A stretch of 64,000 nt of DNA from Labilithrix sp. (GCA_019637155.1 JAHBWE010000005.1:1-64000); one strand, 5' to 3'. Shown: positions 41,913-51,373, counted from the stretch's first letter. Notes: generated by a model not told the origin, from the sequence alone. Numbers and translations are program-made.

Positions 41913-44405
41913 CTACGCCTCGAGCTGCAGCAGCTCCTTCGGGAGCGTCTGACGCGTCGTGAGGAGGTCCGCCCATGGGTCGGCCTTCCGCTTCGCGACG
42001 ATCGCGGGCACCGTCGCGATCGTGAAGGCGCGCGGATCGATCGCCCGGAGCTCCTTCCACGAGACCGGCAGCGCGACGGGGAGGCCGGGGCGCGCGCGCG
42101 CGGAGTAGGGGAGCACCGCGGTCGCGCCTTCGGCGTTGCGGAGGTAGTCGATGAAGACCTTCCCGACGCGGTGCTTCTTCGCCATCGTCGCGACGTAGCG
42201 GGAGGGCGCGGCCTGCGCCATCAGCTCCGCGATGCGCTGCGAGACGCGCTTCACCGTCCCCCAGTCGTAACGACGCGCGAGCGGGACGACGACGTGGAGG
42301 CCCTTGCCGCCGGTCGTCTTCACCCAGCTCTCGAGGCTCAGCGTCTTCAGCGCGGCGCGCAGCTCGTAGGCGGCGAGGACGACCGTCGCGAAGGGGAGGG
42401 CCTCGTCGGGATCGAGGTCGAGCACGATCCAGTCGGGGCGATCCCACCGCGGGAACGTCGCGCCCCAGCCGTGGAGCTCCATCGTGTTGTTCTGCGCGAG
42501 CAGGACGAGCTGGTTCGCCTTCGTCACGTAGAGCGCCTCCTCGCCCGCGATGACCTTGCTCGACAGCTTCACCCCGTCGATCCCCTGGCCCGAGTGCTTC
42601 TGCACGAAGCAGCGCACCTTCTTGGGCTGCGCGCCGTCCGGACAGCGGAGCATCATGAGCGGACGCTTCGCGACGTAAGGGAGCTGCACCTCGGCGATCG
42701 CGCCCGCGTAGCGCGCGAGGTCGAGCTTCGTGAGCCCGCTCGACACGTCGATCACCCGCTCGGGGTGGCTGATGACGACGCCGTCGACGCGCGGCTTCGC
42801 CGTGTCGGCCGCCTTCTTCCGCGCGGCGTGCGAGGCGTGCGGGGCATGGGCGGCGTGGGCGCTCTTCGGCGGCGGCTTCGCGACCTCGAGCACGACCTCC
42901 TTCGGCGACTTGTCTTCGCGGAGGCCCTCGAACGCGGGGTGGCGGAGCGCGCCGTCGCTCGTCCACTCGCTGAAGCGGACCTCCGCGACGAGCTTGGGCG
43001 CGACCCACGTAACCGCGCGCGTCCGCGGCGCGTTCGCGACCGGCGGCTCCTTCACCACCATCTTCGAGAGGCGCTTCGCGAGATCGGCGAGCGTCTCGTT
43101 CGAGAAGCCGGTGCCGACCTTGCCCGCGTAGCGGAGGCCCGAGCGCGCGTCGTCGTGCACGCCGAGGAGGAGCGCGCCGATGCCGGTCCGCCCGCGCTTC
43201 GGCGGCGTGAAGCCGACGATGACGAGCTCCTGACGCTTCTGGCATTTGACCTTGATCCAGTCCTTTACACGACCCGAGCGGTAGGGCGCGCCGGCGCGCT
43301 TGCCGATGATCCCCTCGAGGTCGAGCTTGCACGCTTCGCGGAAGAAGGCCTCGCCGTCCGAGACGTCGTCGCTCATCTTGAGCGGCGGCGCCTCGCCGGC
43401 GAGGACCGTGCGGAGCTTGTCCTTCCGCGCCGTGAGCGGCTCGCCGGTGAGGTCGGCGCCGTCGTAGAAGAGCAGGTCGAAGACGAAGTACACGAGGCGG
43501 CCTTGCTCCGCCGCGTCGCCGGAGGCGAGCGCGTTCTGCAGCTCCTGGAAGCTCGTGCGCCCGTCCTCGAGGACGTAGGCGATCTCGCCGTCGAAGACCG
43601 CGCTCTTCGCGCGCACGCGGGAGAGCGCGTCCGCGACGTGGGGGTACTTGCTCGTCCAGTCGAGGCCGCGCCGCGACGCGAGCTTCACCGCGCCGTCCTC
43701 GAGCCACGCGAGCGTGCGGTACCCGTCGTACTTGATCTCGTAGATCCAGTCGCCGTCCTTCGGCACGTCGCTCACGAGCGTCGCGAGCTCGGGCGCGATC
43801 GAGCCGAAGGCGGGCAGCTTGGACGCGGCTCTCCCCTTCACGAGGTCGGCGATCGTCCGTCCCGTCAGCACGCTCTCGGGGCGCTCGGCGGTGATGTCGC
43901 GCTTCGGGACGGCGTGCTCGTCCGTCCGCTTGATGAGGAGCCACGACGGCTTCTTCGCGTCGCCGCGCGTGCGGACGAGGACGTAGCGGCCCGCGACCTT
44001 CTCGCCGTGGAGGACGAAGTCGAGGTGCCCCTTCTTCATACCCGCGCGCGGATCGCCGATCGGCTCCCACGTCCCGCGGTCCCAGACGATGACGGGCCCG
44101 CCGCCGTATTGCCCCTTCGGGATCGTGCCCTCGAAGTCGCGGTAGTCGATCGGGTGGTCCTCGGTCTCTACCGCGAGCCGCTTGTCGTGCGGATCGAGCG
44201 ACGGTCCCTTCGGCACCGCCCACGAGAGGAGCACGCCGTCCAGCTCGAGGCGGAAGTCGTAGTGGAGCCGCGTCGCGTCGTGCTTCTGGATCACGAACGA
44301 GCGCCCCGACTTCGTGCGCGCGATCCGCCCCGACGGCTCGTCCGTGACGTCGAAGTCGCGCATGGTGTTGTAGCGCGAGAGCGAGCCTTCGTTGTCCCGC
44401 TTCAT
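41913..44405 (-). CDS. ligD: Multifunctional non-homologous end-joining ligase LigD
   Basis: 830 residues, full three-domain LigD in the order phosphoesterase - ligase - polymerase. It trims, fills and seals double-strand breaks bound by Ku. Phosphoesterase ~15-170: KHDATRLHYDFRLE, HPIDYRDFEGTIPKGQYG. ATP-dependent ligase ~205-510: catalytic Lys in EIKYDGYRT (~225), FDGEIAY, and EGIIGKRAGAPYRSGR. Polymerase (archaeal primase-like) ~540-825: SHPERVI, VRCFVQKHSG, and the DLDPDEALPF acidic pair. Start ATG overlaps the 61-codon ORF stop; Ku lies just upstream. The operon is self-contained. Confidence 0.93.
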   Translation of the reverse strand: MKRDNEGSLSRYNTMRDFDVTDEPSGRIARTKSGRSFVIQKHDATRLHYDFRLELDGVLLSWAVPKGPSLDPHDKRLAVETEDHPIDYRDFEGTIPKGQYGGGPVIVWDRGTWEPIGDPRAGMKKGHLDFVLHGEKVAGRYVLVRTRGDAKKPSWLLIKRTDEHAVPKRDITAERPESVLTGRTIADLVKGRAASKLPAFGSIAPELATLVSDVPKDGDWIYEIKYDGYRTLAWLEDGAVKLASRRGLDWTSKYPHVADALSRVRAKSAVFDGEIAYVLEDGRTSFQELQNALASGDAAEQGRLVYFVFDLLFYDGADLTGEPLTARKDKLRTVLAGEAPPLKMSDDVSDGEAFFREACKLDLEGIIGKRAGAPYRSGRVKDWIKVKCQKRQELVIVGFTPPKRGRTGIGALLLGVHDDARSGLRYAGKVGTGFSNETLADLAKRLSKMVVKEPPVANAPRTRAVTWVAPKLVAEVRFSEWTSDGALRHPAFEGLREDKSPKEVVLEVAKPPPKSAHAAHAPHASHAARKKAADTAKPRVDGVVISHPERVIDVSSGLTKLDLARYAGAIAEVQLPYVAKRPLMMLRCPDGAQPKKVRCFVQKHSGQGIDGVKLSSKVIAGEEALYVTKANQLVLLAQNNTMELHGWGATFPRWDRPDWIVLDLDPDEALPFATVVLAAYELRAALKTLSLESWVKTTGGKGLHVVVPLARRYDWGTVKRVSQRIAELMAQAAPSRYVATMAKKHRVGKVFIDYLRNAEGATAVLPYSARARPGLPVALPVSWKELRAIDPRAFTIATVPAIVAKRKADPWADLLTTRQTLPKELLQLEA

Positions 44406-44587
44406 GCCGATTTCCTCCGCGTGTAGGCGCCGCGGACCTCCCCGACGCCGCGCGCCGCCGCGGCCTCGGAGCGCAGCTTGCGCGGGCTCTTGCCGTGCGG
44501 CCGGCGTCGAATGCCGGGCGCGCTGTCGTCGACGTCGCGAAGGTCCGCCGCCTTGGCGCTGAGTCGTAGAGCGGAGCGCCGCAACAT
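44402..44587 (-). CDS. Small basic protein between Ku and LigD
   Basis: 61 residues, starting one base after the Ku stop and ending in an ATGA overlap with ligD. Composition is Arg/Lys/Ala-rich with HGKSPRKLRSEAAAARG. No signal or membrane segment. Position and coupling suggest a real NHEJ accessory or DNA-binding peptide, but it could be a translational linker only. No ribosome site of note is visible. No family recognised. Confidence 0.5.
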   Translation of the reverse strand: MLRRSALRLSAKAADLRDVDDSAPGIRRRPHGKSPRKLRSEAAAARGVGEVRGAYTRRKSA

Positions 44588-44588
44588 G

Positions 44589-45521
44589 TCAGGCCGCCTT
44601 CTTCCTTCGCGTCGCGCGCTTGGCGGTCGCCTTCCGCGGGCGCGTGCGCGCGTCGTTGGCGGCGGCCCCGCTGCCGACGCTCTTCTTGAGGAGGTCGAGG
44701 AGGTCGACGACGTCGTGCGCGACGGTGCCGGTCACCTTCGCGTGGCGCTCCTTCGCCTCGCCCTTCTTCGCCTTCTCCTCGATGATCTTCATGACGTCGC
44801 GGTAGTAGGCGTCCTTGTATTTCTTCGGGTCCCAGTCGGTCATCATCCCGTCGATCAGTAGTGAAGCCATCGCGACCTCGCGCGCCGTGATCGCCTCCTC
44901 GTCCGTCTTCGACGGCAGCGGCATGTCGTTCACGTCCTTCAGCTCGTGGCCGAAGCGGAGGACCTCGAGGAGGAGCGCGTCGCCGGCGGGCATCACCGCG
45001 ACGAGGTGGGCGCGCGTGCGGAGCACGAACGTCGCGATCGCGGCGGCGTTCTTCTTCTGCAGCGCCTCGCGGAGGAGCACGTACGCCTTCGCGGCGCGCT
45101 TCTGCGGGACGACGTAGTACGGCGTCTCGAAGTAGACGGGGTCGATCCGATCGACCGGCACGAAGTCCTGGATGTCGATCGTCTGGGTCGCCTTCACGTT
45201 CGCCTTCGCGAAGTCCTCGGGCTCGACGACGACGTAGCTGTCCTTCTCGATCTCGAAGCCCTTCACGATGTCCTTCCACGCGACGGGCTTGCCCGTGCTG
45301 GAGCTCACGCGCTCGAAGCGGATCGGGGCGAGGTCCTTCTTGTCGAGCATGCGGAAGTGCAAGCTCTCCTGTCGGCTCTCTGCGGTGTAGAGCGACACGG
45401 GGATCTGGAGCAGGCCGAAGCTGATCGAGCCCGTCCAGATGGACCGGCCTGCCCCAGGCGAGGCTTTTTCGTCCGTCTCGTCGTTCGTCTTCTTCTTCGG
45501 AGCCGCGCGTCGTGCCGCCAT
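44589..45521 (-). CDS. ku: Bacterial Ku protein
   Basis: 310 residues, normal length. The beta-barrel core starts SIWTGSISFGLLQIPVSLYTAE; ring-forming region ~40-270 includes IKVEKDSY-like FEIEKDSYVVVEPEDF, and TPYYVVPQKRAAKAYVLL. It forms a homodimeric ring on DNA ends and recruits LigD. A Lys/Arg-rich tail after ~290 (RKATAKRATRRKKAA) probably contacts DNA. Transcribed with the small ORF and ligD. Confidence 0.95.
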   Translation of the reverse strand: MAARRAAPKKKTNDETDEKASPGAGRSIWTGSISFGLLQIPVSLYTAESRQESLHFRMLDKKDLAPIRFERVSSSTGKPVAWKDIVKGFEIEKDSYVVVEPEDFAKANVKATQTIDIQDFVPVDRIDPVYFETPYYVVPQKRAAKAYVLLREALQKKNAAAIATFVLRTRAHLVAVMPAGDALLLEVLRFGHELKDVNDMPLPSKTDEEAITAREVAMASLLIDGMMTDWDPKKYKDAYYRDVMKIIEEKAKKGEAKERHAKVTGTVAHDVVDLLDLLKKSVGSGAAANDARTRPRKATAKRATRRKKAA

Positions 45522-45554
45522 GCGGGGGCGACGTTGCAGCCGACGTGCCGGCGC

Positions 45555-47141
45555 TCAGTATTGCGTCGTGAACGTGTCCATCTTCGAGGACGAGGGCCAC
45601 GAGAGGCGGCGGACCGCGCCGTCGATGCAGCCGGCGACGCCGGCGTTCGACGGGTTCGTGATCACGGTGACGCCGACCGCGCGGCCGTTCTTGATCGCGA
45701 CCCTGACCGTGACCTTCATGCTGTCGGGGGTCCCGCACGCGCCGAGGAAGCCGCCGCCGCGCATCGGTCCCGAGATCTGGCCGTCGGTGAGATCGGGGCC
45801 GCTCTTCGCGCCCATCGTGATCTCCTGGTTGTTCGACGCGAGCGCGGCCTCGTAGCTCATGCCGCCGACGTAGCCGCCACCTCCGCCGCCGCCACCCCCT
45901 CCGCCGCCGACCGGCTTCTTCTTGCCCTTGAGCGCGCCGCCGCCGGAGAGGTCGACCGCGCTCGGATCGTCGCCGAGCTCGCCGCTGTCCTTGCGCGAGC
46001 CGACCGTCTTCACGACGAAGAGGACGCCGACCGCGAGGAGCGCGATGGCGCCGATGATGCCGATGAACAGCTTCGCGCGGCCGGAGGTCTTCTCCGCCTT
46101 CTCGATCTTCGCGACCTCTTTCTTCTCCTGCGCGATGTCGCGGTGGAGGCGCGCGTGCTGCGCGAACGGCGCGAACTCCTCCCACTCGTCGATCGTCTTC
46201 GCGCCGCCGGTGAGCTCGTCGCGGAGCGTGTCGCCGCCGACGAACTTGTGCGACGCGATCTGCTGGAGGAGCTCGACCGCGTTGAACGGCCCGTGGTCCA
46301 TGCGCGCCTTGTTGACGACGTAGCGCGGGCGCGGATCGGCCTCGAGGCGCGCCTTGAGGCTCGCGAGGTGACGCGTCGGATCTTTCGCCGCCGCGATCGC
46401 CATCGCCTGCGTGGCCGCCGCCTGCGCCGCGGCGGAGGCCGCGGCCGCGCCGCTCTGCGGCATCACGATCTGGAGGTTGTCCCCCGACCCCGGCGGCATC
46501 GGGATGTTCGAGTCGCGCTCCGGCGGCATGATCGAGAGCCGGATGTCGACCTCGAAGTTGTCGCTGCGATCGAGCTTCGACACGTCCGCGTCCGGCGGCG
46601 GGATGCTCTTCATCGGCGCGAGGTGATGCATCGCGGCCGCGAGCGCGCCGAGGTCGTCGGGGCGGTGCGAAGGATCGGCGACGAGCGCCTTCGCGAGGAG
46701 GTGCTCGAGGGCCTCGGGGAGCTTCGGATCGACGTCGCGCGGGCGGCGCATGCCGGGGCCGACCGGGCTCCCGCACACCGCTTCGTAGAGCATCGCGCCG
46801 ACCGCGAACACGCTCGCGCGCGCGCCGCCGGGGCCGTTCGCGCGGAGGACCTCCGGCGCGAGTGCGGCGCGATCGCGCGGGTCCTTCGGGTTCACCGCGA
46901 GCTGCGGGTTCAGGCGATAGAGCCCGTCGGGGCCCTTCGCGATCGCGGACGGATGGACGTAGAAGCTCTCGCCCTTCGCGTGGCGCTCTTTGAGATCGAC
47001 GCACACGGGCACGATGACGGCGATCGCGTCGTCGAGGCCGAGCCGCTGATCCTCCGCTCTCCGTGAGTCGATGATGGCGCGGAACGTGACCGGCGCGTTG
47101 GCTTGCACGCCCTTCGAAGCAGGCGCGGCGACTGCAGACAT
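45555..47141 (-). CDS. Kinase-derived membrane protein with GYF-like and AgmX-like domains
   Basis: 528 residues. Residues ~35-175 follow a Hanks kinase C-lobe: a helix-strand pair where HRDIKPSN should be reads FYVHPSAI, APE appears as LAPEVL (~95), then ASVFAVGAMLYE and PDDLGALAAA. The N-lobe, catalytic Lys, Asp and DFG are missing, so it is not an active kinase. GYF_2-like segment ~268-330 (RYVVNKARMDHGPFNAVELLQQI). One membrane helix ~357-379, then a poly-Gly spacer (~417-430), then a C-terminal domain (LGACGTP...SNAGVAGCIDG) resembling AgmX/PglI proteins. Likely a scaffold across the inner membrane. Confidence 0.7.
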   Translation of the reverse strand: MSAVAAPASKGVQANAPVTFRAIIDSRRAEDQRLGLDDAIAVIVPVCVDLKERHAKGESFYVHPSAIAKGPDGLYRLNPQLAVNPKDPRDRAALAPEVLRANGPGGARASVFAVGAMLYEAVCGSPVGPGMRRPRDVDPKLPEALEHLLAKALVADPSHRPDDLGALAAAMHHLAPMKSIPPPDADVSKLDRSDNFEVDIRLSIMPPERDSNIPMPPGSGDNLQIVMPQSGAAAASAAAQAAATQAMAIAAAKDPTRHLASLKARLEADPRPRYVVNKARMDHGPFNAVELLQQIASHKFVGGDTLRDELTGGAKTIDEWEEFAPFAQHARLHRDIAQEKKEVAKIEKAEKTSGRAKLFIGIIGAIALLAVGVLFVVKTVGSRKDSGELGDDPSAVDLSGGGALKGKKKPVGGGGGGGGGGGGYVGGMSYEAALASNNQEITMGAKSGPDLTDGQISGPMRGGGFLGACGTPDSMKVTVRVAIKNGRAVGVTVITNPSNAGVAGCIDGAVRRLSWPSSSKMDTFTTQY

Positions 47142-47243
47142 AGTCCCAACCGTACCCGAAGGGCGATCCGTCGCTCAATACGGCGGCGAGCGCGCGCTTT
47201 CCTTCTGCCGACGCTGAATTCTTTTTGGACGGAACGCGCGCGG

Positions 47244-49421
47244 TCAGCGGCCGCGAGCGACCTCGGCGTTCAGGACGCGATCGCCGACGTTCACGCCGAT
47301 GAGGGCCTTGATGGCGTCGTCGGCGCGCTCCTTCCGGATCCCGACGAAGGAGATCCGATCGCGAAGGCGCACGTGGCCTACATCGGCGTCACCCAGGCCT
47401 GCCTTCTCGGTGACGAGGCGCTGGAGGTCGTCCTGGCTCAGGCCGTCGCGGCGGCCGACGTTGAGGAACACGTTCGTGAACGCGGGATCGTCCCCCTCGC
47501 GCGGCTCCTGGTGCTCGGAGCGCTCGGCGCGCTCGGAGCGCTCGGAGCGAGAGGCCGGCTCTTCTTCCGCGCGCGGCTTCGGGAGGCGACCGGTGAACGC
47601 GATCGTGGGCTCGTCCTCGATGTGGTACGCGGGCAGTGGACGGTTCATCTCGATCGTCTTCGCGTCGGCGCCGGCGTCCTCGTCGACCTGGACGCGCGCG
47701 CGCCCGCGACCACGATCGCGCCCGCGCTCACGTTGATCGCGGAGCGCCTCGCGACCCGACGGACCGAGGCCCGGCTTCGTGCCGGCCTCGTCGAAGAGCG
47801 GCGCGTCGTCGTCCTTCTCCTCCGGCGGCTCCCAGCTCGAGAGCTCCTTCACCGGGCGGCGCTCGCGGCGGACCTCGCTCGGCTCCGCCGTCGCGGGACG
47901 CGGTCCGCGGTCACGATCGCGATCCCGATCTCGTCCGCGCGCGGGGCGCTCTCCGTCGCGGAGCGTGCGGGGCTCGCGGTCGCTGCGCGCGGGGCGGTCG
48001 GTCCGCTCGCGGATCTGCGGGGCGGGGGCGGGCGCGGGGTGGGGGACGATCGGCGGCGGGTTCTTCGCGCGCCGCGCGTCGGCGGCGTCTTGCGGGGCGG
48101 AGGCGCCGAGGTGATCGGCGAGGAGGCCGGCGATGACGACCTCGGCGCGATCGTCGGTGAGGAGGCGGCGCGCGACGGCGAGGTGCTGCGCGTCGGCGGT
48201 CTTGCCGGCGTACGCGTCGGCGAGGAACGCGATCATGTCCGCCTCCGCGCGCGTGCGGAGCTCGCCCGCGGTCGGGAGCATCCGCTCGATCGGGCGGATC
48301 TTGTACGTGAGCCGGAGCATGTAGAGGTGCCCGACGTCCTTCGGTCCCACGATCGAGATCGCGGTGCCGGTGCGCCCCGCGCGGCCGGTGCGGCCGGTGC
48401 GGTGGACGTACTGCTCCGCCGACTCGGGGAAGTCGGCGTTGATGACGTGCGTGAGGTGCGAGATGTCGATGCCGCGCGCGGCGACGTCCGTCGCGACGAG
48501 GAAGCGGAGCTTGCCCTCGCGCGTCGCGGCCATGACGCGCTCGCGCTCGCGCTGCTCGAGGTCGCCGTTGAGCCAGTCGGCCTCGTAGCCGGCGCGCTTC
48601 AGCGACTCCGCGAGCGACTCGGTCTCGCTCTTCGTGTTGCAGAAGACGATCGCGCTCTGCGGGTCCTCGACCTCGATGATGCGGTTCAGCGCGGACCGCT
48701 TGTCGCCTTCGCGAACGAGGTAGACGTAGTGCGTGAGCTCGAGCGCGCCGATCTGGTCGCTCGAGAGCGTGATCCACTCCGGGTCCTTGAGGTGGTTGTT
48801 CGCGAGGCGCTCGACGTCGGGCGGGAGCGTCGCGCTGAAGTAGAGGCCCTGGCGGTCCTTCGGCAGCGTCTCGATGATCGAGTTGAGCTCCTTCTGGAAG
48901 CCCATGCTCAGCATCTCGTCCGCCTCGTCGAGGACGAAGATGCGGATGTCCTCGGTCTTCAGCGTGCCGCGGCGGATGTGATCGAGGACGCGGCCCGGGG
49001 TGCCGCAGACGATCTGCGCGCCCTGCTCGAGCGCCTCGACCTGCCGCCCCATCGGCGCGCCGCCGTAGATCGCGATGATCTTCGTGCCGCGGAACTGCGA
49101 GAGCTGCTCGAGCTCGCGCGAGACCTGGAGCGCGAGCTCGCGCGTCGGCGTGAGGATGAGCGCCTGCACCGAGGCTTGCGATTTGCGCACGAGCGCGTCG
49201 ACGATCGGGAGGCCGAACGCGGCGGTCTTGCCGGTGCCGGTGCGGGCCTGCACGACGAGGCTCTTGCCGCGGCTCGCGGACTCGAACACGGCGAGCTGTA
49301 CGGGCGTGGGGTTGACGTAGCCGAGCGCGTCGACCGCCTTGCGGATGTCGGCGCCGAGCGCGATCGCGTCGAACGTCGGCGCGGGTGCCGCTGCTTTGTC
49401 GGCCGTAGTTTCCTGCGTCAT
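47244..49421 (-). CDS. deaD: DEAD-box RNA helicase (DeaD/CsdA-type)
   Basis: 725 residues. Helicase core ~15-385: ARTGTGKT, PTRELALQ, GTPGRVLD, VLDEADEML, SAT, then HRTGRTGRAGRTG. The middle ~430-610 is Arg/Asp/Glu-rich and disordered. A C-terminal DbpA-like RNA-binding domain occupies ~645-720 (NVFLNVGRRDGLSQ... VRLRDRISFVGIRKE). It unwinds structured RNA, typically in ribosome assembly and cold adaptation. A one-base gap separates it from the upstream membrane-protein gene. Confidence 0.92.
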   Translation of the reverse strand: MTQETTADKAAAPAPTFDAIALGADIRKAVDALGYVNPTPVQLAVFESASRGKSLVVQARTGTGKTAAFGLPIVDALVRKSQASVQALILTPTRELALQVSRELEQLSQFRGTKIIAIYGGAPMGRQVEALEQGAQIVCGTPGRVLDHIRRGTLKTEDIRIFVLDEADEMLSMGFQKELNSIIETLPKDRQGLYFSATLPPDVERLANNHLKDPEWITLSSDQIGALELTHYVYLVREGDKRSALNRIIEVEDPQSAIVFCNTKSETESLAESLKRAGYEADWLNGDLEQRERERVMAATREGKLRFLVATDVAARGIDISHLTHVINADFPESAEQYVHRTGRTGRAGRTGTAISIVGPKDVGHLYMLRLTYKIRPIERMLPTAGELRTRAEADMIAFLADAYAGKTADAQHLAVARRLLTDDRAEVVIAGLLADHLGASAPQDAADARRAKNPPPIVPHPAPAPAPQIRERTDRPARSDREPRTLRDGERPARGRDRDRDRDRGPRPATAEPSEVRRERRPVKELSSWEPPEEKDDDAPLFDEAGTKPGLGPSGREALRDQRERGRDRGRGRARVQVDEDAGADAKTIEMNRPLPAYHIEDEPTIAFTGRLPKPRAEEEPASRSERSERAERSEHQEPREGDDPAFTNVFLNVGRRDGLSQDDLQRLVTEKAGLGDADVGHVRLRDRISFVGIRKERADDAIKALIGVNVGDRVLNAEVARGR

Positions 49422-49422
49422 T

Positions 49423-49842
49423 TTAGGGGACCCTTATAAACGACCGTGCGCTCTGCCGCACAGGCCCAATCTCGGACGCGGCGCGGACGGCGTGGGACTC
49501 TGCGGCGCGGTCGTAGCGACGAACTGCGGCGACGGCGTCCACGCCGCTCGGATCTTCGCGGCAGATGCCGTCGAGATCGACGCCTTCGCTCTTGCGCGTC
49601 GCGGCGTAGCGAGCGCGCGCATCTTCGGCGTCTCCGGCGGGCGCGGCGGCGGCGCGGGCGCGCTCGATCGCCGCGATTTCCCGCTCGATCGCCGCGCCGC
49701 ACGCCTCCGCGACCTTGGGGTAGGTCGCGGTTCCGCCGAAGAAGATGGTCTTCGCGACCTGCCAGACGTTCGACGACACGAAGACCGCGACGACGACCAC
49801 GAAGAGGCCGTAGACGACGCGCGACACCTGTCTTCGAGTCAC
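49423..49842 (-). CDS. Small single-pass membrane protein
   Basis: 139 residues, GTG start. One N-terminal membrane helix (VVYGLFVVVVAVFVSSNVW), then a charged helical body with Cys at ACGAAI and ICRED. The stop is one base from the helicase ATG, so they are co-transcribed. The start lies 34 bases from the divergent SDR-like gene. Function unknown. Confidence 0.6.
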   Translation of the reverse strand: MTRRQVSRVVYGLFVVVVAVFVSSNVWQVAKTIFFGGTATYPKVAEACGAAIEREIAAIERARAAAAPAGDAEDARARYAATRKSEGVDLDGICREDPSGVDAVAAVRRYDRAAESHAVRAASEIGPVRQSARSFIRVP

Positions 49843-49876
49843 GGTGGGGGTCTACTCGGGTATCGTGCTCGCCGCA

Positions 49877-50311
49877 ATGAAGACGCTCGCCGGGAAGGTC
49901 GCGATCATCGAGGGCGGCGGAGGCCCCATCGGCCGCGCGGTCGCGCTCGCGCTCGCGGCGCGTGGCGCGAGCGTGGTCGTGTGCGGTCCCGAGGAGCGCG
50001 CGCTCGGCGAGACGGTGGGCGAGATTGCGTACGGGGGCGGAAAGGCACGTCACGTGGTGGGCGACCTCGCGGCCGCGACCGCCCGCGCGGCGGAGGTCTT
50101 CGGCCCCGTCGACGTCGCGATCGCGACACGTGCAGACTGCACGCTTCCCGACGTCGCGCGCACCGTCGTGGTCGCCGCGACCGCGACGCCGGCGGGGAAG
50201 ACGAACGCGGTCGTACCGGGTCCGGACGTCGATCCCGACGACGTCGCCGAGCTCGTCGCCTTCGTCTGCGCCGCCCGCATGAAGGGCCGCCGCATCGCGC
50301 TCGACACCTGA
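49877..50311 (+). CDS. Short-chain dehydrogenase remnant lacking catalytic centre
   Basis: 144 residues (SDRs are ~250). The first ~80 residues are an SDR Rossmann start: LAGKVAIIEGGGGPIGRAVALALAARGASVVVCG, FGPVDVAIATRA. The last ~25 match the SDR C-terminus (DPDDVAELVAFVCAARMKGRRIALDT). The middle ~100 residues with the Ser-Tyr-Lys active site are absent. It may still bind nucleotide or be a decaying gene. The frame is intact, so it is not obviously a pseudogene. A longer GTG start at 49844 is possible. Confidence 0.65.
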   Translation: MKTLAGKVAIIEGGGGPIGRAVALALAARGASVVVCGPEERALGETVGEIAYGGGKARHVVGDLAAATARAAEVFGPVDVAIATRADCTLPDVARTVVVAATATPAGKTNAVVPGPDVDPDDVAELVAFVCAARMKGRRIALDT

Positions 50312-50347
50312 GGCGTTCACGGCACGTGGGGTGCACACCCTGCGCGC

Positions 50348-51373
50348 ATGAAGGTCTCTCGTTTCGCTCTTGGTCTCGCGCTCGGCAAGCTGGTGCTCGA
50401 GCTCGCGGGTCTCCGCAAGCGGACCCAGCTCCGCGGCGCGACCGCGGTGGTGTGCGGCGCCTCGCGGGGGCTCGGCCGCGCGATCGCGCTCGAGCTCGTG
50501 CGTCGCGGCGTCGACAAGATCGCGATCTGCGCGCGGACGGAGGAGGACCTCGACGCGTTCGCGGCGGAGCTGGTCGAGCGGGGCGTGCACGTGGTCGCGG
50601 AGCGCTGCGACCTCTCGAGCCCGGGCGAGGTGGAGCGCTTCATCGACGACGCCGGCGTGGAGCTCGGCCCGATCGACGTGCTCGTCACGAACGCGGCGAC
50701 GATCACGGTGGGCCCGATCGGCGCGTGGACGAGGGCGGACTTCGAGGAGGCGCACGCGAACGTCTTCCGCTCCACCTTGCACCCCGTGCTCGCGGTCGCG
50801 CCGCTGATGCGCGCGCGAGGGAAGGGGACCATCGCGATGGTCACGTCGATCGGCGCGCGCGTCGGCGTCCCGCACCTCGCGCCGTACTGCGCGGCGAAGT
50901 TCGCGACGATGGGCCTCGCGGAGTCGATCCGCCCCGAGCTCGCGCTCGACGGCGTGAACGTGCTGACCGCGGTGCCGGGGCTGATGCGGACCGGCTCCTT
51001 CAAGCACGCGCAGTTCAAGGGCGATCATGACCTCGAGTACGCGTGGTTCGGCGCCGCCACGTCCCTCCCGCTCGTCACCATCGACGCCGACCGCGCGGCG
51101 CGACGCATCGTGAGCGGCATCGCGCGCGGCGCGATCGAGGTGTCGTTCACGCCGGAGGCGCGCCTCTCGCCGGCGGTGCGCACGCTGATGCCGAAGCTGT
51201 GGACCGAGGCGATGACGCTGGTCGCGCGGATGCTGCCGCGCGCGCCGGTGGCGTCGCCGACCGCGACGGAGCGCAAGCCGGGCACGACGATCGAGCGCGA
51301 GTCGACGAGCCCGGTCGTCGCCGCGATCCGCCGCGCGGGCCAACCTTACGCGGAGCGCCACGCGCAGACGTAG
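50348..51373 (+). CDS. Short-chain dehydrogenase/reductase
   Basis: 341 residues. NAD(P)-binding CGASRGLGRAIALEL near 37, VTNAATITVG near 115 in the NNAG position, Ser in VTSIGAR near 163, and YCAAKF (YxxxK) near 178. A hydrophobic N-terminal stretch (ALGLALGKLVLELAG) may place it on the membrane, as in some lipid-acting SDRs. C-terminal ~90 residues are an extension with a basic or Pro-rich tail. 36 bases after the SDR remnant. Substrate unknown. Confidence 0.85.
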   Translation: MKVSRFALGLALGKLVLELAGLRKRTQLRGATAVVCGASRGLGRAIALELVRRGVDKIAICARTEEDLDAFAAELVERGVHVVAERCDLSSPGEVERFIDDAGVELGPIDVLVTNAATITVGPIGAWTRADFEEAHANVFRSTLHPVLAVAPLMRARGKGTIAMVTSIGARVGVPHLAPYCAAKFATMGLAESIRPELALDGVNVLTAVPGLMRTGSFKHAQFKGDHDLEYAWFGAATSLPLVTIDADRAARRIVSGIARGAIEVSFTPEARLSPAVRTLMPKLWTEAMTLVARMLPRAPVASPTATERKPGTTIERESTSPVVAAIRRAGQPYAERHAQT

